Source of the DNA: JBCCQH01 sp039024435
GTDB taxonomy: Bacteria; Bacteroidota; Bacteroidia; J057; JADKCL01
NCBI GenBank assembly: GCA_039024435.1
Contig: JBCCQH010000001.1
Span: 310,001 to 374,000, forward strand
DNA length: 64,000 bases
Direction: 5' to 3'
A program made the translations under genes and the position numbers. Shown here piece by piece: positions 16,302 through 24,896 of the stretch. The notes beneath the pieces are model-generated. The model saw only the letters and a list, made by a program, of their open reading frames with translations, ran no database searches and had not been told where the DNA came from. Every line of letters begins with the position of its first letter. Within the stretch, counting starts at the first letter, position 1.

Positions 16302-17291
16302 ATGACACCACAAGATCAAAACCCGCAAATTGAGCCTCTACTGCAAGAGAACAAGAATCGCTTCGTGCTTTTTCCGATTCAACAGCCGGAAATTTGGAAA
16401 ATGTACAAACAAGCAGAAGCCAGCTTCTGGACGGCCGAAGAGATTGACCTGGCACCGGACCTCGCCGATTGGGAGAAACTCAACGACAATGAGCGCCACT
16501 TCATCAAGCACGTACTCGCTTTTTTTGCCGCTAGTGATGGCATCGTAAATGAAAATCTGGCCGAGCAATTCCTCGCCGAAGTTCAGGTTCCGGAGGCACG
16601 CTGTTTCTACGGTTTCCAGGTCGCCATTGAAAATATCCATTCGGAAACTTACAGCCTACTCATTGATACTTACATCAAAGATCCGGTGGAAAAAGACCGC
16701 CTCTTCAACGCCTTGGAGACGGTTCCCTGTGTCCAGAAGAAAGCAAACTGGGCATTGGAGTGGATCAATGATACCAACGCCTTCGCCGAACGGCTCATTG
16801 CTTTTGCGGCCGTAGAAGGAATCTTCTTTTCCGGCAGTTTCTGCTCGATCTTTTGGCTGAAGAAGCGGGGTTTGATGCCCGGTCTGACCTTTTCCAACGA
16901 ACTGATCAGCCGCGACGAAGGATTGCACTGCGACTTTGCCTGCTTGCTGTACTCGATGTTGCAGAACAAACTCGACGAAAGTGTCGTCCGCAACATCATC
17001 ACTGAAGCGGTGTCCATTGAGAAAGAATTTATCATGGATGCTTTGCCCGTCTCGCTGATCGGGATGAACGCGAAGCTCATGAGCGAGTACATTGAATTTG
17101 TGGCTGACCGTTTGCTCGGCGCACTCGGCGTGGACAAAGTCTATGGCACGGCCAATCCCTTCCCTTGGATGGATCTGATTTCGCTACAAGGCAAGACAAA
17201 CTTCTTCGAGAAGCGCGTGGCCGAGTACCAAAAAGCGGGTGTCATGTCCCGCAAGGAAGACCAAGTCTTCACCCTGGACGAAGACTTTTAA
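16302..17291 (+). CDS. nrdB: Class Ia ribonucleoside-diphosphate reductase, beta subunit
   Basis: The 329-residue protein has all the di-iron and radical residues of a class I R2: Asp79 (FAASDG), Glu110 and His113 (IENIHSE), the radical Tyr117 (ETYSLL), Glu172 (VEGIFFSG), and Glu206 with His209 (RDEGLHCD). The C-terminal tail ends DQVFTLDEDF, the kind of flexible acidic peptide that docks on the alpha subunit. Presence of the radical tyrosine argues against the class Ic type. It generates the radical needed to make deoxynucleotides. It is followed by nrdA after 187 bp, beta before alpha, an order frequent in this phylum. Confidence 0.97.
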   Translation: MTPQDQNPQIEPLLQENKNRFVLFPIQQPEIWKMYKQAEASFWTAEEIDLAPDLADWEKLNDNERHFIKHVLAFFAASDGIVNENLAEQFLAEVQVPEARCFYGFQVAIENIHSETYSLLIDTYIKDPVEKDRLFNALETVPCVQKKANWALEWINDTNAFAERLIAFAAVEGIFFSGSFCSIFWLKKRGLMPGLTFSNELISRDEGLHCDFACLLYSMLQNKLDESVVRNIITEAVSIEKEFIMDALPVSLIGMNAKLMSEYIEFVADRLLGALGVDKVYGTANPFPWMDLISLQGKTNFFEKRVAEYQKAGVMSRKEDQVFTLDEDF

Positions 17292-17478
17292 TTGGGGGCT
17301 GTTCAATAAAGTAACCTTGATTTTGCTGCGCATACTTTCGTTCAAGTGATTCATTTTCCGTCGCTTCCCTCGTTGCGATTCGGAATATCTCTGCCTCATT
17401 GGGGCGAGCGTATCCCACAGTAAACTCTCCGTAACCCGTTGACTCCCTGCTAATAACTATTTTTAACCAACCCCACCC

Positions 17479-19863
17479 ATGTATGTAATCAAAAGAAGCG
17501 GTAAAAAAGAAGAAGTCAAGTTTGATAAGATCACTGCCCGGATCAAAAAGCTGGTCTACGGCCTCAACACCAAGTACATCGAACCTGTACAGGTTGCGAT
17601 GAAAGTAATCGAAGGGGTGTACGAAGGCGTCAAGACGGAAGAACTGGACAATCTCGCAGCCGAAACCGCCGCCTCAATGACCACGCGGCACCCGGATTAC
17701 GCTACCCTCGCGGCACGGATCGCAATCTCGAACCTGCACAAGTACACCGAGAAATCCTTTTCGAAGACGGTTTCAAAGTTGCGCAAATACAAGGATCCCA
17801 TCACGGGCGAAGACGCCCCGCTGGTCGGAAAAGACACGGCGCGGATCGTCAAGAAATACGCCGATATCCTTGACTCAACGATCATCTACGACCGCGATTA
17901 TAACTTTGACTACTTCGGTTTCAAAACACTGGAACGCTCCTACCTCCTGAAAATGGACGGCAAGATCGTTGAGCGTCCTCAGCACATGCTCATGCGCGTC
18001 GCTGTCGGCATCCACGGCGAAGATATTGAGGCGGGGATTGAGACCTACAATTTGATGTCGGAAAAGTGGTTCATCCACGCGACGCCGACCCTGTTCAATG
18101 CTGGTACGCCGCGTCCGCAGTTGTCTTCGTGCTTCTTGCTATCAATGCAGGAAGACAGCATCCCGGGGATTTTCGCTACGCTGAAGCAGTGCGCGGAGAT
18201 TTCTCAGAGCGCCGGAGGTATCGGTTTGAGCATCCACAATATCCGCGCGACGGGTTCTTACATCAAAGGCACCAACGGCACTTCCAATGGCATCGTGCCG
18301 ATGCTGCGCGTATTCAATGACGCCGCTCGCTATGTGGATCAAGGCGGGGGTAAGCGCAAGGGAGCATTTGCGATTTATCTGGAGCCCTGGCACGCCGACG
18401 TCTTTGAATTCCTCGAACTGAAGAAAAACCACGGCAAAGAAGAACACCGCGCCCGTGATCTGTTCTACGCGCTCTGGATTCCGGACCTGTTCATGGAGAG
18501 GGTCAAAGGTGGGGGCGATTGGTCCCTGTTCTGCCCGAACGAAGCACCGGGTCTTTTCGACGTTTACGGCGATGAGTTCCGTGCGCTTTACGCAAAGTAT
18601 GAAGCTTCCGGTGTCGCCCGCAAAGTGGTGAAAGCCCAGGACCTCTGGTTCAAAATTCTGGAATCACAGGTGGAGACGGGCACGCCCTACTTGCTCTACA
18701 AAGACGCCGCCAACGAGAAGTCGAACCAGAAAAATCTGGGAACGATCCGCTCCTCAAACCTCTGTACGGAAATTTTGGAGTACACTTCACCGGATGAAGT
18801 GGCGGTCTGCAACCTCGCGTCGATTGCCCTGGGCAACTTTGTAAACGAGGAAGGCGAGTACGATTTCCAGCGCCTCTACGAAATCACCAAGGTCGTGACC
18901 CGCAACCTGAACAAGGTCATCGACATCAATTACTATCCGGTTCCTGAGGCGAAAAATTCCAATATGCGCCACCGTCCCATCGGAATCGGGGTTCAGGGCC
19001 TTGCCGATGCGTTTATCAAGATGCGCTTGCCTTTTGACAGTGCGAAAGCCCGTCAACTCAACCGGGACATTTTTGAGACGATCTATTTCGGTGCGATGGA
19101 AGCTTCCATGGAACTGGCGGAGAAGAACGGAACCTACGAATCCTACGCAGGGTCGCCGGCCAGCCAGGGTCAGTTCCAGTTTGACCTCTGGGGCGTACAG
19201 CCGACCGAACGCTGGGACTGGTACACGCTCAAGGCAAAAGTACAGCAGCACGGTCTGCGCAACAGCTTGCTGCTCGCTCCGATGCCGACTGCCTCAACCT
19301 CCCAGATTCTGGGCAATAATGAGTGCTTCGAACCCTACACCAGCAACATTTACACGCGCCGGGTACTTTCCGGTGAGTTCATCGTGGTCAACAAGCACCT
19401 CTTGCACGATCTGATCAAGCTTGGGCTTTGGAATGACTCGATGAAAAACCGGCTGATGGCCGCCAACGGTTCGATCCAGGATTTTGATGAGATTCCGGAA
19501 GACCTCCGCGAACTGTACAAGACCGCTTGGGAAATCAAGATGAAGTCGGTCATTGACATGGCGGCGGACCGTGGAGCTTTCATCTGCCAGAGCCAAAGCA
19601 TGAACGTGTTCATGAAGGATGCCAACTTCGGCAAACTGACGTCGATGCACTTTTACGCTTGGGAGAAAGGTTTGAAGACGGGCATGTATTACTTGCGGAC
19701 GAAGGCCGCTGCCGACGCCATCAAGTTTACCGTGGACGCGGCCGCCCTGAAGGAACGCAAGGACCGGGAGCAAGAAAAAGTCAGCGTGGTCGCGGCGGAA
19801 AGCAGTGATGCTTCATCGTGTGCAATTGACAATCCCGACGACTGCATTATGTGTGGAAGCTGA
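17479..19863 (+). CDS. nrdA: Class Ia ribonucleoside-diphosphate reductase, alpha subunit
   Basis: The 794-residue protein starts with an ATP-cone (VIKRSGKKEEVKFDKITARIKK), the allosteric activity site. It continues with the catalytic barrel: QLSSCFLLSM gives the first redox cysteine, and NLCTEILEYTS plus AVCNLASIAL supply the active-site thiyl Cys and partners. LAPMPTASTSQILGNNECFEP is the conserved loop. The C-terminal CIMCGS is the shuttle cysteine pair reduced by thioredoxin or glutaredoxin. It reduces ribonucleoside diphosphates in complex with NrdB just upstream. A strong terminator follows 35 bp after the stop. Confidence 0.97.
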   Translation: MYVIKRSGKKEEVKFDKITARIKKLVYGLNTKYIEPVQVAMKVIEGVYEGVKTEELDNLAAETAASMTTRHPDYATLAARIAISNLHKYTEKSFSKTVSKLRKYKDPITGEDAPLVGKDTARIVKKYADILDSTIIYDRDYNFDYFGFKTLERSYLLKMDGKIVERPQHMLMRVAVGIHGEDIEAGIETYNLMSEKWFIHATPTLFNAGTPRPQLSSCFLLSMQEDSIPGIFATLKQCAEISQSAGGIGLSIHNIRATGSYIKGTNGTSNGIVPMLRVFNDAARYVDQGGGKRKGAFAIYLEPWHADVFEFLELKKNHGKEEHRARDLFYALWIPDLFMERVKGGGDWSLFCPNEAPGLFDVYGDEFRALYAKYEASGVARKVVKAQDLWFKILESQVETGTPYLLYKDAANEKSNQKNLGTIRSSNLCTEILEYTSPDEVAVCNLASIALGNFVNEEGEYDFQRLYEITKVVTRNLNKVIDINYYPVPEAKNSNMRHRPIGIGVQGLADAFIKMRLPFDSAKARQLNRDIFETIYFGAMEASMELAEKNGTYESYAGSPASQGQFQFDLWGVQPTERWDWYTLKAKVQQHGLRNSLLLAPMPTASTSQILGNNECFEPYTSNIYTRRVLSGEFIVVNKHLLHDLIKLGLWNDSMKNRLMAANGSIQDFDEIPEDLRELYKTAWEIKMKSVIDMAADRGAFICQSQSMNVFMKDANFGKLTSMHFYAWEKGLKTGMYYLRTKAAADAIKFTVDAAALKERKDREQEKVSVVAAESSDASSCAIDNPDDCIMCGS

Positions 19864-19898
19864 TCCCGATACGTAACAGCAATTCAGCTAATATTTGG

Positions 19899-19931
19899 TA
19901 ACCCGGTCCGCTTGTGACCGGGTTATTTTTT
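19899..19931 (+). terminator. Intrinsic terminator of nrdBA
   Basis: Perfect 10-bp arms TAACCCGGTC (19899-19908) and GACCGGGTTA (19916-19925), a 7-base loop, then six T residues. It is 35 bp after the nrdA stop. Confidence 0.9.
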
Positions 19932-20546
19932 GGTACTGCTTGGCCTTGGGGAGCGAGCTAGATGTAAGAAAAAACACAAAAAAGTAAAAAATAAGAGAAA
20001 AATTACTGCACAATCCTCCGGAATACTCCGATGAATCCGCAAAATTTCATGAATGAGAGAAAATCTTACGCGGATCAAAAACCTCAGTTGAAAAGGTTGT
20101 TTGTGTAGGAGTCATTTCGGTCAAATTGTGCTAAAAAAGGCATATATCGTTGGTTGGTATTGAATTAAGCAGGTAATGTGAGGGTTTGTTTGGGCAAAGG
20201 TTAGGAGTATAAACAACTGATTGACAATAGCTTAACTTTAAATGGTGATAATTGGGATAATATGTGATATATTTTTAATTCAGAGGCGTTTATTTTGAAG
20301 AATTGTTATTTTGTCGATAAACAGTAAAAAAAATGTGACCGCATATCTTCATGATCAAAATATCTTCTACAAAATCTTTGAATTTCTTATCCTAACGCTC
20401 GATATTTGTAAGGATTTGGTTGCGAATCGTTCGCCTTCCCTGCACGAGAAACGATTGACCAATACCCGCGTTAAACGTCAGACATCAGATAACCACGTCT
20501 TCAATCAATCAGTAGTTATATACCATCATCTAAAGCATCAAGGATA
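19932..20546. other. Long AT-rich spacer before the lipoprotein gene
   Basis: About 615 bp with strikingly low G+C, following the nrdA terminator. It holds several -7-like stretches, such as TATTTTG near 20290 and 20306, but none with a clear -33 partner. A 78-codon frame opens at 20311 and ends one base into the lipoprotein start; its composition follows the AT-rich DNA and I do not accept it. No RNA gene or transposase remnant was recognised. Confidence 0.5.
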
Positions 20547-22487
20547 ATGAATTTCTTGTTAAGAACATTGGCCGTCACGGTGGCGCTGGCATTTGCCCTT
20601 ACGAGCTGTCAGCCTGAGAACGTGAAGCCAGTGAACGCTTCGAACAATGAAGCACCAACCCTCGCCGGAGCCGATACCGATCCGCATCCGCTGCCGGACC
20701 CTGTTTGCAGCCGATTTGACACGGTACATCTGGCTACCGCCGCCGGCGGACTGAACGTAGATTACTGCGGGAGCTTTAACAATACTCCCCTCCCTTGCCC
20801 TCCGGTGACACCGCCCTGGGGCTTCATCGAAATGCTCAACGGCGACGACCTCATGTTGATGAACTTCACCCTCGCTACGGGTTGGTTCGCCGACTTGAGC
20901 CGTTCCTTCATCGGGCTGACCTCAAACTTCCAGCTCGACCAAAATGGAGTTCCGATTGTCAGCAATGACTGGCTGTCCATCGACATTGATCCGGTACTGA
21001 ACCGCTGGCAGTTAACCTATCAGCTTTCGGACCTGCCTTCGCCCTGTTTCGACATGGCTTTCCGGCTGACGGTGGTGAAGTTGAACTTCTTTTCGGGGAT
21101 TGATGCCGATTCTGAAGTTGATCTTTATGGCTACAACACCCGCTGGAACGATATGAATGCTCCGGAAATGAACAGCATCTCGCCGTTCATCACCCCTTGG
21201 TGCCCGGTCATCTGCGGTCCCGATCCCGATGATTGCACCGCCGAATACCTGACGTTTAGCCAGTGCCAGTACGGCGTATGCGGTACCGATGGCCCGGCCG
21301 CTCAATACCTCCAGGCCAACTTTGACGACGCCTATCCGAGTGGTTTGACCATCGGTTGCGTCAACGGCTACGTCGCCAATTTTACCAGCGCTAGCGCAAT
21401 AGAAGCCTTCCTGCCCACGCAGGGAACGGATCTGATTACGCAAAATTTAAGTGATCCCCTCGGTCGCGTTTCCAACCGGGCGACGTTTGACTTTTGCTCC
21501 GACTGGAATGCCGCCGACGCCTGTGGCTTCGTTGATTTTGATACCGATGCTCCGGCCGGTCAGGGCGGCGCTGCGACCCAGAAGGGTCAGTTCATCACCA
21601 CGCTGTACCGGGACGATATCGGGATGACGATCTCGGGCGAAAGTGATCACAACAACCGCACCGGTGATGTCATCATCTTTAATTCCGCCCAACCTTCGGG
21701 CGGTGACTGGGACCTCGGTACACCCAATCAGGCCTACGGTGGGCCCGGTATCGGCTCGGGGGGCACCAATCCGATGGGCATCAACAATGTCCCCGAAGGC
21801 AATATCATTATCCTTGCGGAAAACGTGCGCGACAACAACAACGATGGTTTCGTAGACAATCCGGACGACGATGCGGCCGGGGGCACCATTACCTTCGATT
21901 TCGACGATCCGATTACGCTGAATCAGTTGTTGCTCGTGGACTTGGATGACCACGCGAACAACAAGATTCGCTTCTACTACTCGGACAACCGCCCGATGTA
22001 CGAAATCTCTTGTCCGCAGATCGGGAACAACTCCCGCAAGTCCATCGACCTGATGGAAATGGACAATACGCCCCCGGACAACGTCATCAAGATGGAAGTG
22101 ACCTTCTCCGGTTCCGGCGCGATTGGGGGCATCGGATACTGCCGCCAGAATCCCTACAACAGCAATGCGTGCGTAGCGAACAATGGTACGGGCATTTCCA
22201 GCACCCTGGCCGGTCGCATCGTAGCCGCCATGCTGACCACGACCTTTGATGATTTCGATCCAAACTTCTCGGCCTCGGTGTATCCTTTCGGGGACATGGT
22301 GGTCGCCAGTGGTCCCTTCCAGGGCCTCACCGTGATCGAGGTGATCCGCGAAGCCAACCGGGTACTCGGCGGTTGTGCATCGCAGTACACCGCCCAGCAG
22401 TTGAGCATGGCCCTCGAGCAGATTAACGGCTCTTTCATCGGTGGTACGCAGCAAAATAACTTCTTGATCTGCCCCGGCAGCAACTAA
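20547..22487 (+). CDS. Large surface lipoprotein of unknown function
   Basis: The 646-residue product starts with MNFLLRTLAVTVALAFALTSC. Cys21 sits in a lipobox (LTSC), so it should be lipidated and anchored in the outer or inner membrane. The mature part is rich in Asp, Asn, Gly and aromatic residues and has many cysteines (about 20). It contains the acidic loop DNNNDGFVDNPDDD (about residues 430-443), which resembles calcium-binding EF-hand/dockerin-like loops. A C-terminal stretch (SAS VYPFGDMVVASGPFQGLTVIEVI...) looks like a compact separate domain. There is no T9SS tail. No enzymatic motif is recognised. It is monocistronic, with a strong terminator 40 bp downstream. Confidence 0.8.
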   Translation: MNFLLRTLAVTVALAFALTSCQPENVKPVNASNNEAPTLAGADTDPHPLPDPVCSRFDTVHLATAAGGLNVDYCGSFNNTPLPCPPVTPPWGFIEMLNGDDLMLMNFTLATGWFADLSRSFIGLTSNFQLDQNGVPIVSNDWLSIDIDPVLNRWQLTYQLSDLPSPCFDMAFRLTVVKLNFFSGIDADSEVDLYGYNTRWNDMNAPEMNSISPFITPWCPVICGPDPDDCTAEYLTFSQCQYGVCGTDGPAAQYLQANFDDAYPSGLTIGCVNGYVANFTSASAIEAFLPTQGTDLITQNLSDPLGRVSNRATFDFCSDWNAADACGFVDFDTDAPAGQGGAATQKGQFITTLYRDDIGMTISGESDHNNRTGDVIIFNSAQPSGGDWDLGTPNQAYGGPGIGSGGTNPMGINNVPEGNIIILAENVRDNNNDGFVDNPDDDAAGGTITFDFDDPITLNQLLLVDLDDHANNKIRFYYSDNRPMYEISCPQIGNNSRKSIDLMEMDNTPPDNVIKMEVTFSGSGAIGGIGYCRQNPYNSNACVANNGTGISSTLAGRIVAAMLTTTFDDFDPNFSASVYPFGDMVVASGPFQGLTVIEVIREANRVLGGCASQYTAQQLSMALEQINGSFIGGTQQNNFLICPGSN

Positions 22488-22829
22488 GTGGGTTTGCGGT
22501 TTACCGCGAATGCCCAATCTCTAATCAGCCGGGACGCCCTACGGGGCGTCCCGGCTGCGTTTATTCCCCAAAATCTTGGTGGGCGTACCGCCGAACCTAG
22601 CCCTGGGAATTGCGGGGTAGAAAGCTCCCTTTGGCGGCGCGGTCCACAAAATGTACCGGTCAGGAGGGTATTGCGGACCCAGTTCCCCCCCGGTGCACCC
22701 GAGGATTTTCCAAGCCTTGCGTTGCTGCCATCGGTTCTTTGCGATGGATAGTGGTCGATGTGCAAGATCAATCGTAAATTGCATTCCGGTGGCGCGCCCT
22801 AGGCGCCGCGCATTACCCAACCCCGCCTC
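22488..22829. other. Spacer with terminator and a dispersed-repeat-like segment
   Basis: After the terminator at 22527 there is about 120 bp reading, on the minus strand, CCCGCAATTCCCAGGGCTAGG and CGGCGGTACGCCCACC. Spurious translations of such sequence (PAIPRARFGGTPTKILG) resemble those of the CCAGGGCTGGG-type intergenic repeats known from many Bacteroidota and Planctomycetes genomes. The rest (22680-22829) shows nothing recognisable. Confidence 0.4.
22527..22556 (+). terminator. Terminator after the lipoprotein gene
   Basis: Perfect 13-bp arms AGCCGGGACGCCC (22527-22539) and GGGCGTCCCGGCT (22544-22556) with the tetraloop TACG, followed by GCGTTTATT. The tail is only moderately T-rich. Confidence 0.75.
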
Positions 22830-24185
22830 ATGCTGCGACTGCGCACTTACTTGAATACCCCTTTGCCCATCGCCCCCTTGGCGACGTTCCGCGTGCTGTT
22901 CGGGGGGATCATGCTGGTGTCGGTATTGCGCTTTGTCCTGAAAGGCTGGGTCGAGGATTACTACATTGCACCGGAATATTATTTCACCTATTACGGATTT
23001 GACTGGGTGCGCCCCCTGGGCGAAACCGGCATGTACGCGCTCTACGCCGTGATGGGGGGAGCGGCTTTGCTGATGATGCTCGGACTGCTCTACCGCGCGG
23101 CGGCGGTAGCTTTTTTCCTGAGCTTTACTTACGTCGAGCTGCTGGACAAAACCTACTACTTGAATCACTACTACTTCGTGAGCATCGTGGCGTTTTTGCT
23201 GATTTGGGTACCGGCCCACCGCTACTTCAGCTTGGACGTGCGGTTGGGCCGGGTCGCAAAGGTGGAGCAGGTTCCCCGCTGGGTCATTGGGGCATTTCGC
23301 CTGCAATTGGGTCTGGTTTACTTTTTTGCCGGAGCCGCCAAGCTGAATACCGACTGGATGTTGCGGGCCCAGCCCATGCGGATCTGGTTGCCCGCTCACG
23401 CCAATGTTCCCCTCGTCGGGGGGCTGCTGAAGCTGAAAGCGACCGCCTACGCTTTCAGTTGGCTCGGGACGCTGTACGATCTCAGCATTCCGTTTTGGCT
23501 GCTGATCCGGCGCATCCGCCCCCTCGCCTACGTGGCTGTGATCGTTTTTCACGTCATGACCTGGTTGCTGTTTCCGATTGGGATGTTTCCCTGGATCATG
23601 ATCCTGAGTACCCTGATTTTCTTTCCCGCCGAGCGGCACCGCCGGGTCTTAGAGCGCCTCTCCCGGCGCGCCTCTCCCGCCCGACCTGCCCAGTCCTGGA
23701 GTCCTGCCTCCCCAACCCTGCTCGCCGGTTTATTGGTGCTGCATTTTGCGGTGCAAATCGCGCTGCCCTTTCGCCATGCCCTCTATCCGGGCAATCTGTT
23801 CTGGCACGAGCAGGGCTATCGCTTCAGTTGGCGCGTGATGCTGATGGAAAAAGCGGGCTACGCGGTATTCTTTGTCCGGGATCCCCGGTCCGGCGCTCAG
23901 TCCGAGGTCAACAACCGGAACTACCTCACGCCATTGCAGGAAAAGATGATGGCCACCCAGCCGGACATGATTTTGCAGTATGCGCACTTCCTCCAACAAG
24001 AATTTCAGGCCCAGGGGATTGTGGATCCCGAGATCCGGGCGGATGTCCACGTGACGCTCAACGGCTCGGGCACACGGCGGTTCATTGACCCGGAAATCGA
24101 TCTTGCCCAGGTGCGCCGCGGCTGGCACGCCAAAGATTGGGTTTTGCCTTTTGCTCCGGTTTTCACCCCCGCCGGCAATTTTTGA
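22830..24185 (+). CDS. Vitamin K-dependent gamma-carboxylase / HTTM-domain membrane protein
   Basis: A 451-residue membrane protein with about eight to ten hydrophobic spans. Segments match the HTTM (horizontally transferred transmembrane) domain shared with vertebrate gamma-glutamyl carboxylase: LDKTYYLNHYYFVSIVAFLL, then FRLQLGLVYFFAGAAKLNTDW, and after the membrane part WHEQGYRFSWRVMLMEK. The C-terminal 100 residues are soluble. The carboxylase uses reduced vitamin K to carboxylate glutamates; bacterial homologues are largely uncharacterised, and whether this one is an enzyme is inference. The following gene, 81 bp on, also encodes a membrane protein and may share its transcript. Confidence 0.8.
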   Translation: MLRLRTYLNTPLPIAPLATFRVLFGGIMLVSVLRFVLKGWVEDYYIAPEYYFTYYGFDWVRPLGETGMYALYAVMGGAALLMMLGLLYRAAAVAFFLSFTYVELLDKTYYLNHYYFVSIVAFLLIWVPAHRYFSLDVRLGRVAKVEQVPRWVIGAFRLQLGLVYFFAGAAKLNTDWMLRAQPMRIWLPAHANVPLVGGLLKLKATAYAFSWLGTLYDLSIPFWLLIRRIRPLAYVAVIVFHVMTWLLFPIGMFPWIMILSTLIFFPAERHRRVLERLSRRASPARPAQSWSPASPTLLAGLLVLHFAVQIALPFRHALYPGNLFWHEQGYRFSWRVMLMEKAGYAVFFVRDPRSGAQSEVNNRNYLTPLQEKMMATQPDMILQYAHFLQQEFQAQGIVDPEIRADVHVTLNGSGTRRFIDPEIDLAQVRRGWHAKDWVLPFAPVFTPAGNF

Positions 24186-24266
24186 GGGCATGGGCGGAAT
24201 TTCCACGCGACAAAGGAGAATTGATCCTCGGGCAAACTTTTCCTCGCTGGCATTGCTTTACTCTGC

Positions 24267-24896
24267 ATGAAATCTTCCTCCGCTTTTTCTCCCGGTATTC
24301 TCGGATTGATCATCGTGCTGTTCCTGGTGCCCTTTGCCCTGCAGGCCCAGGATCTGCAAGTTACCCTCGACGGTTTCAATGCCGAGCGGCTGCGGACCAA
24401 CCGCACCGGAATGAGCGTGCTCGGGGGTTGGGCCATCGCAAACATTGGCTTCAGCGGGGTACAGTACTTCCGGACCGAAGGGGTCACGAAAGGCTTTCAC
24501 CAGATGAATGTCTTCTGGAACATCGTCAATTTGGGCCTGGCCGTCCCGGGTTTCCTGGGTTCCGCCCCCGGGAGTGCCGACGGCTTGTCCATCGCCGAAT
24601 CGGTGCGGGAACAGCAAAAAATGGAGAAGATCTTACTGTTCAATACTGGCCTGGACGTGGGTTACGTGATGGCGGGCTTTTTCCTGCGCGAACGCTCGCG
24701 GAACTCGGCGGTGAGCAATCCGGACCGGATGCGGGGCTGGGGCAATTCCCTCATTTTGCAGGGCGGATTTCTGTTTGCATTTGACCTGACCTTGGTGTTG
24801 TTCCACAGTGCCCACGGGAACAAAGGAATCATGAAGTTCCTCGAAACTGTGCAGGTCGGTCCGGGGACCCTGGGGCTGAACATTCCGCTCAATTGA
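24267..24896 (+). CDS. Hypothetical membrane protein
   Basis: The 209-residue product has an N-terminal signal-like hydrophobic segment ending LQAQ. Three or four further hydrophobic stretches follow (VLGGWAIANIGFSGVQYF, NVFWNIVNLGLAVPGFLG, GLDVGYVMAGFFL, LILQGGFLFAFDLTLVLF). The pattern of a short secreted-type leader with conserved Asn/Trp and HQMN(V)FWN(I)VN suggests a conserved Bacteroidota membrane family, but I cannot name it. It follows the HTTM gene. Its stop overlaps the 3' end of the convergent esterase-like gene by 8 bp. Confidence 0.7.
   Translation: MKSSSAFSPGILGLIIVLFLVPFALQAQDLQVTLDGFNAERLRTNRTGMSVLGGWAIANIGFSGVQYFRTEGVTKGFHQMNVFWNIVNLGLAVPGFLGSAPGSADGLSIAESVREQQKMEKILLFNTGLDVGYVMAGFFLRERSRNSAVSNPDRMRGWGNSLILQGGFLFAFDLTLVLFHSAHGNKGIMKFLETVQVGPGTLGLNIPLN

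Noticed and set aside
20311..20547. 78-codon ORF upstream of the lipoprotein gene
   Set aside because: Lies in AT-rich spacer, shows no protein-family character, and ends overlapping the real start codon.
22539..23639. 366-codon minus-strand ORF starting inside the HTTM gene
   Set aside because: Antisense shadow that runs into a repeat-like spacer and terminator.
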